Shown here piece after piece: positions 24,340 to 35,930 of a stretch of DNA of 64,000 bases. Below the pieces are notes generated by a model. That model was not told the DNA's origin, made no database searches, and saw nothing but the letters and a program-made list of their open reading frames with translations. Position 1 is the first letter of the stretch; each line of letters begins with the position of its first letter. Both the position numbers and the translations under genes were made by a program. The stretch comes from Thuidium tamariscinum (taxonomy: Eukaryota > Streptophyta > Bryopsida > Hypnales > Thuidiaceae), in NCBI GenBank assembly GCA_947034885.2, contig OX344750.2, positions 4,154,001 through 4,218,000 of the forward strand, read 5' to 3'.

Positions 24340-24510
24340 TAAAATAGTAACTACACCTACAACCACCAACTTATTAACTATTTTGGCACTTTGAAAATGT
24401 AGGTTTATAATGTCCCCCCCCCCCCAAAAAAAAAGGCCAAAATGCATTCTAGAAGAACCCACCACAACTTTTTCAGTATAGACGTGGAACCATGCCGAAT
24501 TACTGCTTCT
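24340..24510 (+). repeat. Dispersed repeat shared with about 55525-55780
   Basis: Shares ordered blocks (ACTTTGAAAAT, AATGCATTCTA, GAACCCACCACAAC-like, then GGAACCATGCCGAATTACT against GGAAACTATGCTAAATTGCT) with the later segment. Too diverged to define ends. Confidence 0.4.
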
Positions 24511-27190
24511 GTCGGTTTTCAGGTGTAGTTTCCGCCTTACCTTACCTGACCTTACCTTACCTTTAGAGTGTAGGGACGGTGCCCCCTGCCTCCCTCTCTT
24601 CAGCCACGTCGCTCAAATTGCCTGTCAGTGCCGTGTGATCGAGAAATACCTTACTATCAGTAACTGAAGTTTTTAATTCTCCGTGGAACCGCACTGATTC
24701 AAGCGAACTCCGTCCGTCCCCCACGGCACGGAATCAAATCAGTTAGTAGTCCCGAGTCCCAGAACGTCGTTTGTGCTTTTACCGACGAGTTACGCGTCTT
24801 GCTGGTAGCCGCACGGAGCGGTCTGCGACGTCGACGACGCGCGACCAGGTACACTCACTCACTCAATCACTCGCGTTGTAAGTTAGCGCCTGGCCGGACT
24901 CTGGAGGTGGAAACTGAAAGTGGTGGAAAGCCACCAGCTCAGGTTGGAGGATCTGCCGGACGGCCTAGACCCATGCGCGCAGACCCAGTCCGCCCCGGCC
25001 GAGCCTGGCCTGGCCTGGCCTACCCTGGCGTGGCTGCAGGATCGAAGACGTCCGATCCGCTCAGTTATTATCAACCAACAATGATAACCAAATCGCTGCC
25101 TCGCCTTCCACATGTCTGACCCAGGACGGACGACAGCAGGCGAGGCCGGACCCACCTGTACTGATTACTGAAGTTGAACTTAAGCTCGTCCCCGCCCAAC
25201 CTTGAATTAATTAAGTATGATGGCTGCAATTTGCTTTGGTTAACTGGGACCTTCAATTCCGACGCTCTCCATGCGCAACCAGCTGGCTTGGCTTGGCTTG
25301 GCTCAGGGTGCCAGATGTCCACGTGAATTAATATTTAGGCGGACCTTCGATCGATCTGAAGTATTGGATTCGATTCATCAGTTGCTCAGTTGCTCAGTTC
25401 TCCGCGCGCGTCGGTGCTTTGGGTTCCAGCCTGTTGATTAGTAACGTTGATCAACAAAATGTGTGATCGAATGTAGGCCCGTTCGATAGTCGAATTGAAA
25501 CCTTAGACCGTAAATAAACCGACCCCGTATGACTGTCAGATTCAGTAGATTCAGTACTAAACGCATGCAAGTGAAAAGCTAGCTAATTAAGGTCCCGTCT
25601 AATTAGGCTTTGATAATCAATGGACATTATCGATCGATCGATCTGAGCTAAGCTTAAAGTATGTTGTGTATGATCACAAGGATCATGACTTGGTTCGCTT
25701 TCTGCGAGTGGTCAGATTTCTCCATGACCAACAACTGATTTGTCGTGATGAGGAGAAGGGCGCGCACTTTATATACAGTAGTGTCACCTACCAAATTAGT
25801 GTCACTGCAAATTTGCATTTCTGTCAGTCAGAATTGGTACGAACAGGAATATTTCCACGGAATTCTTCAACCTGCATGTCCTAGTTTCGAATAGTGTGAT
25901 TTTGGTGAATTAGTATCACAGTTAGGACAAACCAGTGCAGTGTAGCTGCCTGGCACAGCAAGCGAAGTTTGCCCGACCGTGGCAGGTATGGCTGATGAGT
26001 ACTTCCTCCCAATGCAGGACTTCAGTCTGTTGACTCACACTTCTCGATGCCGAATTTGACAGGAATTATAGGCTTTGATTTGCGATCGACAGCCAATGCA
26101 TGCAGTACTTCCCCTCAATGCAAAATCGTCTTCACTGTTGGCACTGAGCCAATGCCTGCTTCAGGGACGAATTTCCAGTCTCCACGAGTTGCATCGTTTG
26201 GAATCCACCAAGGCATTGAATGCAAAGCTGGTTGACCCTGCACGTTGCAGCTTTCTAATCAGAAAAGACGAACTGGTCAGGCCTGCATGAATGCGATTCA
26301 AAATCTCAAAAATTGAGCTACAACCATGAAGATCCTTATCGATCGAACCCCACCTGCAGGTCCGAATCTCATCATCGACGATCCAATATTTGCGCGCAGG
26401 GTAGGTCTCTCGATCTAATTTTCAAGAAATAATGGCATAATGCAAGCTAGTTCTCAGACATCGATCATTGGTTCCGAAGTGATGGACGTAGAAGACTGAT
26501 AAAGGAGAAAAGAGATATTTCTTCCTCCACATGCACAGGTAATGTCGATGCCGCCATACCGGTAGTTGGAATGCTAGAAAGCGAGATAACATCGTACTAG
26601 CTGACTTTCATGTAATTAATACTCACCACTGTTGGTACCTTTACCTGAAGTGGGGCATCACCCACTGCAAGCAATTCCAAACTTAAACTTAAATATATAG
26701 CGTAAGGATCTTCAAGAACGTTTTTGCATTGTTCCAGAAGTCAATAAAGGTGAATCGGCCCAAAGGTATGCTGTACATTTTACACGGCTTTGTAACGAGC
26801 ATTCTACCCATGCTGTTTGGGTTTTTAGAGACAGTTCCGGCATGTTTGAGGGCTTTCCGTCGCCCGCCTCGTGGACTGCTGCAAGATTCGATCGCTCAAG
26901 GTTCTAATTTAGAGCCTGGTTGCATGCAGGAAAAATTAAAATAAAGTGGGACCGGGGAGGTGCAGATTGCAGAAGTGTTCTGATCGAGCGTGTCCCGTCA
27001 TATGGAAATTGCCTGGCGAGCAAACAAAATCAAAACTTCGTCACTTGCCTGACCAGCCTCTGAGCCGGAAGATGGAAGAGAAGCAAGGATTGCAGCGAGG
27101 AAGGCCTTTCAGGAGGCAATCAATAATATTCTTAGACCGTAAAGCAAAAGCAATCCGATGCTTTAAGGCCCAAAACTGCTTCTAAGTACT
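24480..27190. other. G+C-elevated, low-repeat island, possible gene edge or remnant
   Basis: About 2.7 kb that stands out from the AT-rich surroundings. It has abundant CpG at 24600-24900, short simple reiterations (CCTTACCTTACC at 24536, GCCTGGCCTGGCCTGG at 25005, GGCTTGGCTTGG at 25285, GATCGATCGATC at 25631), and none of the element ends seen elsewhere. This composition is typical of the neighbourhood of a transcribed gene. Many frames of 60-106 codons occur on both strands, mostly with non-ATG starts; none is recognised and they contradict one another. A possible splice donor, CCAG|GTACAC, lies at about 24848. Without splicing or homology evidence I do not call a CDS. Confidence 0.4.
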
Positions 27191-27462
27191 CAAAACTAGA
27201 GGAAGGTTAAAATCTTCGTCTATATTTATTCATCGACAAATCTAATTGTAGGATCCTTTAGTTAGCTTGTAAGAATGTACCCACTTAAAGTCTTAGAAAA
27301 AAATCCCTTACCAATTGCAACATCACTATTTACTTGGATTTCAAAGAGAAGTAATTTCAACTCTTCCCAAATGGCAAAAACATCCTCACAAGTATAAGTC
27401 AAAGGTGCAAATTGGGTATTTGATCAAACTAGGTGACAATCTGTACCCCACAACATACAAGA
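27140..27462 (-). mobile_element. Family A TTAA element fragment
   Basis: GCTTTAAGGCCCAAAACTGC at 27160 onwards matches the minus-strand family A start at 13410 onwards, and continues through TTACCAATTGCAACATC and TTGGATTTCAAAGAGAAG. This gives the uninterrupted version of the site hit by the MITE at 13559. It is cut at 27463 by the next element. Confidence 0.5.
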
Positions 27463-27643
27463 GGGCAATTGCAAGAAACATTGTCCTATTTTTTGTCACA
27501 CCTAGTGTGCTGACTTGTTTTTTGGCCATAACTTCTATGTTTTGGCTCCAAATGACTCAAGATTTATAGGAAAAATACTCATAGGTACCATACACATTCT
27601 CTAATTTTTTCATAATTTTCAAAAATAGTTTGATATCAAAATA

Positions 27644-28464
27644 GGGTCGCTGCAAGAAACACTGTTCACTTTTCGTAACGTTTTCATGGGTACCGCTTTT
27701 TTGACGCATAATACTGTGAGTACTACGGGTACTATTTGCAAACTGCCATTGTATTGTACTTTTGACATGTGTACTGAAGTCAACAATTAATGTGGCCAAT
27801 GAATGACATTATCTTACATATTACATTGTTTAAAAAGTCTAACAAGTGGATGAATATGGGGTCAAAGTTAGATGTGGGAGTACTGTGTCCATGTAGCAAT
27901 ACTTAGGACAGTTAGGAGTGAAGAACTTCGATTTTCATTAAAAAATATTGTGATCCAATTTTAATTCATAAAAAATATAAAAAGACCTTTTAATTTATTT
28001 TTAATTATGGCCATTTTTCCAAAGTCCCTTGTAGTCACTTTCATCTAAAAAAATTAGAACCAAAGTATTTTTAGAATTTGTAAATGCGTGTGCCACTAAG
28101 ACGTATTATGTAGCATATACATCATCCAAAAATAATTGAAAATTAGATTTAAAACCATATTCATAAGTCTACTAAGTGGAGGAATACACCACCAAAATAT
28201 CAACTCAAAAGCATTCTTTCTAATTACTACAAACATAGTAAAACCCTTATTCACCCAATTTGTAACAAGAAGACAAAATTATTCTTAAATACAAAAAGTT
28301 TTTTCCAAAATTTGGAAAAAATTTAGAACCCTTTAGTATGAAGTTAGCTATCTCCATTAAAAATTTCAAAGTCAAAGCTTTTTAAATTCAAAAGTTATAC
28401 TACAAGAAAAAAATGTCACTCCCATTGTGACAACAAATAGGACCGGTGTTTCTTGCAATGACCC
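27644..28464. mobile_element. GGGTGATTGCAAG-family element nested in 27463-29759
   Basis: Starts GGGTCGCTGCAAGAAACACT and ends GGTGTTTCTTGCAATGACCC. The flanks read AAAATAG on the left and AATAGTACTAG on the right. The sibling sequence at about 28975 reads AAAATAGTACTAG, so AATAG or AATA was duplicated on insertion. Confidence 0.8.
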
Positions 28465-28811
28465 AATAGTACTAGTGATTGAATGTCACACTTGGCAGTT
28501 TAGGGGGTTTTAGTCACTAAGGAGTACCTTTTTTTTAATGATTTTGAGATGAAATTTGGATGAGATGGTCTTCTAGTAGACTTACAGCTCTCCATGTGAG
28601 GGATTTTGAAAAAAGTTATTTTTATATCATGTGGAAGTCCACAAAGTGAGCTTCCTTCTAGTTGCATTTTTAAACATATAAAATATTATTTTAATGATTT
28701 TTTTGATGAATGACCATCTCCATAGAGTTGTTGCAAATGGCCACTTTTTATTTTTTGTATTTACTTATTTTTATTAATTTTAACAAATTAAAACATGAAG
28801 GCATGTATTTT

Positions 28812-29543
28812 GGGCAATTGCATGAAAGACTTGTACTATTTTCCGTCACACATCTCATGCTGATTTATTTTTTGCCCATAAATTTTGTATTTTTGCTCTA
28901 AATGACTTAATATTTCTAGAGAACGTACTCATGACTATCATACATATTACATAATTTTTCCATAATTTTCAAAAATAATTTAATATGAAAATAGTACTAG
29001 TGATTGAATGTCACATATGACAGTTTGGAGGTTTTTAGTACTAAGGAGTACCTTTTTTTAATGATTTTGAGATGAAATTTGGATGAGATGGTCTTCAAGT
29101 AGACTTCTAGCTTTTTACAAAGGGATTTTTGAAAATAGTTGATTTTATATGGTGTGGAAGTCTACAAAGTGAGCTTCCTTTTCCTTGAGTTTTGAAACAT
29201 ATAAAAAGTTAATTTGTTGAATTTTTTGGTGAATGACCATCTCTATAAAGTTTTTGCAAATGGACACTTTTTATTTTTTGTATTTACTTATTTTTACTAT
29301 TTTTCCCTAATTAAAACATGAAGGTATGTATTTTCTTGAGGTTTGACTTTTTTCAAGTTCTCCTACTTAGAAAATTTTCCTATATAATTCCTTTTGTGGG
29401 TTCGTTCATCTCAAAGGTGTTTACATAAGTTATATATTTTTTTAATTTTTAAATTAATTTTCTAATTTAATAGTATTCTAAAAAAAGTCAAGAGTACTAT
29501 TGCAAAACGCAACAAATAGTACAGGTCTTTCGTGCAATCACCC
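28812..29543. mobile_element. GGGTGATTGCAAG-family element inserted into a sibling copy
   Basis: Starts GGGCAATTGCATGAAAGACT and ends GGTCTTTCGTGCAATCACCC. It is flanked by ATTTT on both sides (28807-28811 and 29544-29548). The empty site can be read inside the element itself, where the homologous stretch runs GTATGTATTTTCTTGAGG (about 29334). This is the clearest target duplication of the family. Confidence 0.85.
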
Positions 29544-29974
29544 ATTTTCTTGAGGTTTGGCTCTTTCTAAGTTCTCCTACTTAGAGAATTTTTCTATCAA
29601 TTCCCTTCATTGAAAAACCTTCATCTTAGAGGTGTACACATTATTCATATTTTTCTAAAAAAATTCAAATTAATTTTTTAATTTTAAAATACTTCAGAAA
29701 AAGTCATGAGTATTGTAGTAAAACGCATCAAATAGGACAAGTGTTTCTTGCAATCACCCAAGACAAGGTTCAAGAAATGCCCAGCTACAACTATGGCTTG
29801 GTAAGGGGATTATTGTACTTTGGACCCTAATATCGAGGTATAGGTCCCCAATTGACCATCCAATTTCTATTTTTTTTTAAATGAAATGCTTATAAGCAAT
29901 TTCATCTACAAAAAATGAAATTTGTCTTGTTAAAAAAAAGATGAGAAATTAAGTTCATCTTGGTTTGAATTTTT

Positions 29975-30087
29975 CAAGTGAGTAGTGAAACTCACTACAC
30001 CTTCTAGGGGTGGAGGGAGGTGTCCCAACCTATATGGGACACCTCCCTCTACCCCAAGACGATGTAGTGAATTCCACTACTCACTTG
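29975..30087. repeat. Strong hairpin, arms about 50 bp
   Basis: CAAGTGAGTAGTG...GGGAGGTGTCCCA is mirrored by TGGGACACCTCCCT...CACTACTCACTTG, with a loop of a few bases around 30030. The arms have small mismatches only. It could be a minimal foldback MITE or the source of a structured RNA. Confidence 0.85.
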
Positions 30088-30093
30088 GAAACT

Positions 30094-30250
30094 CACATCT
30101 TGCTACATTCATATGAGGAGGATGGGGATACTCATCCTATGTGGAAATTTGAATTAAAACTAATTACTTAACTAACTATAATTTAAATGACCCATGATAT
30201 AGGATGAGTTTCTTCTATCCTCTTCATTGAAATGTAGGTAGTAAGATGTG
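30094..30250. repeat. Second hairpin, adjacent
   Basis: CACATCTTGCTAC..CATATGAGGAGGAT..ACTCATCCTAT pairs imperfectly with ATAGGATGAGT..ATCCTCTTCAT..GTAGTAAGATGTG. The arms are about 55 bp around an AT-rich loop. It abuts the hairpin at 29975-30087. Confidence 0.7.
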
Positions 30251-30508
30251 AACACAAGGTGACAAGGAGCTCATATATTAGGTTCCTAGTGTTAGTTCTT
30301 GGTAATTTTCACTAAGTCCCACATTTCCTACTAAACTTTAAAGGTCAACACCTAAATTTTTTTTTCCTGTTTGTAGGAATTTTGGACACATGATGTCACA
30401 ACCACTTATACACAAGGATACATGGGACTCACTAGAAATTAAACAAGAGTTACCACTAGGAATCCAATATGAACTCTTTGTGAAATTTGCAATGGAGGAA
30501 GTCTCTTT

Positions 30509-31247
30509 GGGTGATTGCAAGAAACACTGGTCCTATTTCCCGTCACATCGTGTCATCGTGAGTCACTTTTTTGTTTTCTACTATAACTTTTGAAGCTAAA
30601 GTCCAATGAACATGAAATTTTTATTGAAGATGTCTAAATTTATGGTTATTAGATCCCTTATTTTTCAGAAATTAAAAAAATCATTCTATATTTTAAAATC
30701 ATTTTTGTTGAGTTGTTACAATGTGTAGTTTATGGTTTTCACTATGTTCGGAGTGTCTAAATTTAATGATTTGAAGATGAAACTTTCATGGTCTGTTTAC
30801 ATAGGTGTAAAATCTATAAATTCCAAATAAAATCTAAAAATATGTTAATTTATGTCCTCCACATGAGTACAATTTTTTTTCCCATTGCACACAATTTTTG
30901 AACATTGATGATGGTTCTAAGATCATTCTTTTGGTCAAATCTCATCAACATCAACTTTCTTCAAATGGAAAATTTTTAATTTTCTTAAAAATTTATTTTC
31001 CTATTTTTTACAAATCAAAATGTAGAAGTACCAATTTTCATAAAATTTTGCACTTTTCTAGTTTTCCTACTTAGAGATTTTTCCTATGGTTTTTCCTTTC
31101 TAGGGTACCTTCTTCTTAAAGGTGTATACATGAAATATATTTTTCACTTTTTTAAAAACTTTTTTTTCTAATTTTAAAGTACTCCCGGAAAAAAAATATA
31201 TTATTGAAAAGGCTATGCTTTTTGCACGGTGTTTCTTGCAACAACCC
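30509..31247. mobile_element. GGGTGATTGCAAG-family element
   Basis: Starts GGGTGATTGCAAGAAACACT and ends GGTGTTTCTTGCAACAACCC, 739 bp. It directly abuts the next, oppositely oriented element, whose own left tip is missing. Confidence 0.78.
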
Positions 31248-31948
31248 AAAAACACCTGCACTATTTGTTGCATTTTCATGATTTTTTAGGGGGTACTTTA
31301 AAATTACAAATTATTATTTTTTAAATTTGAAAAATATAACTACTATATACACCTTTAAGACAAAGGTACCCAGGGAAGGAATTGTATAGAAAAATTTTCT
31401 AAGTAGGAAAACTTGAAAAGTGCTAAGTCTCAAGAAAACACATATCTTCATGTTTTAATTAGGGAAAAATAGTAAAAATAAGTATTTCCAAAAAATAAAA
31501 TTGGGAATTTGCAACAACTCTATAGAGATGGTCATTCACCAAAAACAAATGATGTTTTATATGTTTCAAAATACAAGCAAAAAGGAGCTCACTTTGTAGA
31601 CTTCCACACCACATAAAGCTAACTATTTTTAAAAATCCTTCCCTTGAGACTTAGAAGTCTATTAGAAGACCATCTCATCCAAATTTCATCTCAAAATCAT
31701 TGAAAGGAGATACTCCTTAATACTAAATACCCCTAAACTACAAAGTGTGTCATTCAATTAGGGTCTATTTTTGGATAATATATTATTTTTGAAAATTATG
31801 GAAAATTTGGAAAGGCTTATGATAGTTATGAGAACCTTCCCTAGAAATCTTAAATCAATTGGAGTCAAAACACAAAAGTTATGGCCAAAAAATAGATCAA
31901 CATGCAACGTGTGATGCAAAATAGTACAAGTGTTTCTTGCAATCACCC
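31248..31948 (-). mobile_element. GGGTGATTGCAAG-family element, inverted, left tip missing
   Basis: Read on the minus strand it matches 28812-29543 (CCATCTCATCCAAATTTCAT and TCATTCACC blocks), and it ends AGTGTTTCTTGCAATCACCC. CTTT flanks the composite 30509-31948 on both sides (30505-30508 and 31949-31952). This suggests the pair sits at one original insertion site. Confidence 0.7.
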
Positions 31949-32052
31949 CTTTATATCTACATGGGATGGAACAAGGTGGCCCAAACTATGTAGAATACAT
32001 GAATTTGAATTAGTTTGAACTAGTAGGAGTTCAAAAATGGGCAACGGCAAGC

Positions 32053-32312
32053 CATTAGGTGTTTTTTCAACTGATTAGAAGATTGTGAGTTTCCGATTGT
32101 GGGAACATTGTAGGGAACTATTGTATGCAATCTAACATGGCCGAGAGACTACCACATCAGATAAAAATATTACAAAATTTTATTTTATTTATTTAAAAAA
32201 AATTTAATCAATTTTTTTAATTTTTAGTTTTTAATTTCTTAAAATTCTGATTGTTTGCAACATTGGGAATGGGCTTGCAACAATCTTCTAATCCCTCAAA
32301 AAACATCTAATG
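32053..32312. mobile_element. CATTAGATG-family MITE
   Basis: Left end CATTAGGTGTTTTTTCAACT and right end CCTCAAAAAACATCTAATG, with a further inner match of GATTAGAAGATTGT to ACAATCTTCTAATC, about 35 bp of inverted repeat in all, 260 bp long. The interior has GGCCGAGAGACTACCACATC, the same landmark as in 59989-60255. Confidence 0.78.
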
Positions 32313-34030
32313 TAGGTGGCCCAAAGTTGACAAAAGTAGAATCATAAAAGTCCATTTCATTCTTTTGCATAAGACTTCTAAATCTTTTGATTTTTTTTCC
32401 AATAATATCTTTATAGTGTGTAAAAGCAATAAATGAATTTAAATTAAAAAATATTTATATTTAAAAAAAACTTTAAAAATGACATCAAATTTGTTTTTAT
32501 TTCAATAAATTGTAGAATTGGTTATAATGAAAATTCACTCTATTGAAAGTTTGGCCATCTTTAGAAATACTTATTGAAATAATCTTGAAAAGATAGATTT
32601 GCATAAAGTTAATTTTAGATATGTCTAATATAACTCACAAATGAACACTATTACTAATGAAATAATGATACATAAAAGTCCTTTCTTCAAAGAATGAAAC
32701 ATAAATTCTATTAAAATACACAACAATTCCATTTATACCAATACATTTTTAATATTCTTCAAACATAAAAAGAATATTTTTTATTTTTGTATAAATTCAA
32801 GAGTCATTTCATAAAAATCAATAGATTGTAACAATCTTTAAGTATACAACATATAAATGAGTCCTTTTAATTACAATTATACCATATGTTTTTTGGGGTG
32901 TAAGTCGCTATGCCTTAGCAATTTAGGCAAAACTGTATTGTATTTTTGAGTACTTATAGTACAAAATTGTACTATGTGTACTTGATTTTAGGATTGATGT
33001 TTATTACTAATGAGTGACTATTAAGGAGGAATTTAGTCTTATAGATCAACTACTAGGTATATAAGAGGCTAATAGAAAGTACTAATGAAATCCAAGGCCA
33101 TGCATTTATGAGATATTCCTTTGGAAAAAATAAAAAATGTATTGTGAGTCCTATTTGTATTAAAAAGCACCATAGGCTATCTAATGGAGAATTAACTTTT
33201 TTCTTTATTTGACTTGAAGCCATTCTAAAACTAGTTGCTACCATCTAGAATCTTGAATTCCATTGCAAAAAGATGAATTTTTTCAATAGATATCCTTTAC
33301 AAACCATAATAAACTAATTTATGAGATTTCTACCAAATATGAGCTATAAACATTAAATTGAGAGTAGATTCTAAGACATTGCCCCTTCTTATCTTCTTTG
33401 CCAAAAAAAAATTTAGTACTTTGACTTTATATGAACAAGATATTTGTACTTATATCTAAATTTGTGTTCTATGACTAATTTTAAAAGTATAAATATCCTT
33501 GTAAATATCTCACTTCTAAAATTGATTATTCAAAAAATCAATGATGCCCATAGAATCTTTAAATGTATAATGTCTAGAATGACCTAAAAAATATGGAGAA
33601 AAAAGCTTCTAAGCTCAAGAAATAATAAGTATAAAGTCATATTTTATTGAAAAATGAATTTGTGACTCAAAAAAGTACAAGGTCTAGCATACTTATACCC
33701 TTTTAATCTTCAAAAATAAAAATATAATAGGAAAATATCGACTGTAACAATAAATTTTGGGTCACTCTAGCTTGCTTTTGCCCAAATTACAAAATCCACA
33801 AAGAAATTTAAAAAGAATAGTAAAGTGTTTAAAGTACTTAAAGTGCATTACCTTTGTGCAAATGTAGAAAATATAAATATATTGCATATATGCAAAGTAA
33901 TCCACAAGATGCATCTTAAAGTTAGAAAAAAGACCAATTTTTTTTCTTAAAAACAAAAATTGAAGTATATTATTTCTTGGCAACTTCCTTGTACTTTTTT
34001 GAGTCAATAAATTCATTTTTCAATAACTCC
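32313..34030. other. AT-rich intergenic, nothing recognised
   Basis: About 1.7 kb of low-G+C sequence with no frame above 84 codons and no recognised repeat ends. Confidence 0.45.
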
Positions 34031-34395
34031 ATACCTACCCGCAAATTAAAATTCCTCATAACTTTTGACTCCTTAATCCAAATGGAATGATTCAGAGCTT
34101 CCTATGTCTATAAAAACCTAAAGAGTCAATTTGAAATTTCACTTTTGAAAAAAAGTATTTTTGAAGAAGTTTTTTCAACTGCCCAGTCTGCCCTAAGTTC
34201 AAACAAAACAACATATCATGCCATAACTTCTTAACCTTGTAATCAAAAGTTATGAAAACTGTTGGGCCTTGAAGCTACTCCTTGGACACATGTTGTGTCA
34301 AAATTTCAAAGAAAAGAAATAAAAACTCCATTCGTAGTGAGCTGCCCAAAATCACTATGTTGCCAAAAAATGTAGTTTGGTCCTTTAGGGGTTAA
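34031..34395 (-). mobile_element. Family A TTAA element, left-half relic, inverted
   Basis: On the minus strand this runs from TTAACCCCTAAAGGACCAAA (34395 backwards) through GGCAACATAGTGATTTTGGG to the block containing CCAAATGGAATGATTC, as in the left half of 42914-43840. The remainder is not found. Confidence 0.6.
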
Positions 34396-34424
34396 CTTAG
34401 ATTAACAAATTTTTTTAATTCAAA

Positions 34425-34615
34425 TTTCTTGCAATAAATTATTCTAGTATGTGTAGATGAGGTCTGAAATTCTAGTTTTAACACAATTCATACTTTCAAT
34501 ATGAACGGTTGAAAAACTACTACTTCTAAGTTTAAATATCCCACATGGATTGTTCTACCTACTACCATCCCATATGTATATGTAGAGCTTCTATTCTACA
34601 ATAGAAACTTAAAGT
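34425..34615 (-). mobile_element. Diverged relic related to the long-TIR element arm
   Basis: Ordered matches to 4195-4350: GATGAGGTCTGAAATTCTAG against AATGAGGTCTAAAATTTGAG, ATCCCACATGGATTGTT against ATCCCACATGGTTTGTT, CTACTACCATCCCA and AGAGCTTCT. It shows the 1521-4683 family has older members. Confidence 0.55.
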
Positions 34616-35159
34616 AAGCTATTGATGGAAAATTGGTAAGAGAATGCAATGATATAATATTCTATGGATTTAAGGATTATAATAAAACCACTGTCTATCT
34701 TTACAACTAGATGTTGTTTCTATATTTGGTCTTAGAAATAACTCATAAAATAGAGCTCACCGTAAATGTAGTGCCACTATCCTAGTATTGAAGCTTACAA
34801 TAATAATATGTAGATGAACTTTGTGGATGAGAACTGTGGAGTAGAAAAGGTAATCTCTATGAATAATAATGAATGTTATATACGTTTTGGCTTGCAAGGA
34901 GCTTTACGAATCAGAAAAATTGGAATACCCTTTGATTCTCAATAAGATTAAAAAAAAAAGCATAGACATAAACATAACAAAAATCATGCTTTAACTTGTG
35001 AAGTTCCAAAATCCCTTCAATAGACAGAATGGATTTTGAATAGGTTTTATAACTTCTATTCTTGACCAAATTTTGAAAAAATTCTTAAGACAGAATACCA
35101 TATTAGCTTCTAGGAATATAGTTATTTTTTCAATTTTTTTGTAAAAGGAAAATTTATTT
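34616..35159. other. AT-rich intergenic, nothing recognised
   Basis: No frame or repeat end recognised. Confidence 0.4.
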
Positions 35160-35930
35160 TTTAATAACTAAAGCTCAAAGTAAGGGAGACCAAGTAGCAA
35201 AAAATTTCCACATAAATTTGAAAAAAAAATATAAATCTTTTTTCTCATAGAATCATAGTATTTTTTTTGTTTACATGTTGAGCTTTGATTAATTCCATTT
35301 GTATTAGTGGTGTAAAAGTTATGGATTGTTTCTTGTTTTGTGAGCAATCATAGAAATTTCATGGAAAAATAATGAATTGGATTCATTTTTTAATTCAATT
35401 CTAACAATTTTTAGAAGAAAAAATGTCACAAGTTTAAATATACTAAGTAGATCAATCTCACCATTGGAATTAATATGTTTCAATTCCATCTTAGAGCTAT
35501 TGAAAATGTAGGCTTTCCTTTAATCTTGTACTAGCTTCCAATGTGTTTAGTATGTGAGTATGAAAATGTGAGCATGTGAGCTTTGAATATATACATAAGT
35601 AGATATCCTTCAATTATAGAAGGTGCTTATAACATAAATGTCCAAAATATAGGTATCTACAACATACATGCACTACAATTATAGAAGGTTTCTTCATGAT
35701 AGACACTTATACCAAAGGTGTTAGGTGTATAGTCTTCTAGACTCATGGGGTTCCACTCTTAGGCTCACATAATAGCAACTTTCTACCAACTTCTATTTAA
35801 GAATTTTCTTAACAAATGAAATGAAGTATTTTTTTCTAATAGACTTTGAATTCAAATCTTCAAAACAATCTTTTTCAAAAATAAAAATAATTCGTTGAAA
35901 TATTATAAATCAAGATGATTCAAAATCAAA
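35160..35930 (+). mobile_element. Family B relic with nested GCTACTATGTGAG element
   Basis: Blocks such as TTTACATGTTGAGCTTTGAT, CCATTTGTATTAGTGGTGTA and TTCAATTCCATCTTAGAGCT align with family B (8050-8300). Related sequence continues with AACTTCTATTTAAG after the insertion at 35555-35790. Both ends are lost. Confidence 0.45.
35555..35790 (+). mobile_element. GCTACTATGTGAG-family small element
   Basis: Runs from TTTAGTATGTGAGTATG to GCTCACATAATAGCAAC. The interior (ATAGAAGGT, AATATAGGTATCTACAACAT, AGTCTTCTAGACTCATGG) matches 39670-39872 and the inverted copy at 19822-20046. Confidence 0.6.

Larger units (their letters stand above)
27463..29759 (+). mobile_element. GGGTGATTGCAAG-family element hosting two younger family members
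   Basis: Starts GGGCAATTGCAAGAAACATT and ends AAGTGTTTCTTGCAATCACCC. The host copy is split by insertions at 27644-28464 and 28812-29543. Removing both leaves an element of about 740 bp, parallel to the inserted 28812-29543 copy (for example, ACTAGTGATTGAATGTCACA and GATGAGATGGTCTTC occur in both). No coding frame. Confidence 0.78.

Noticed and set aside
24799-25322. Overlapping frames of 83-106 codons in the G+C-richer island
   Set aside because: They lie on both strands in conflicting phases, the plus-strand one opens with TTG, and G+C-rich sequence has few stops by chance. No domain is recognised.
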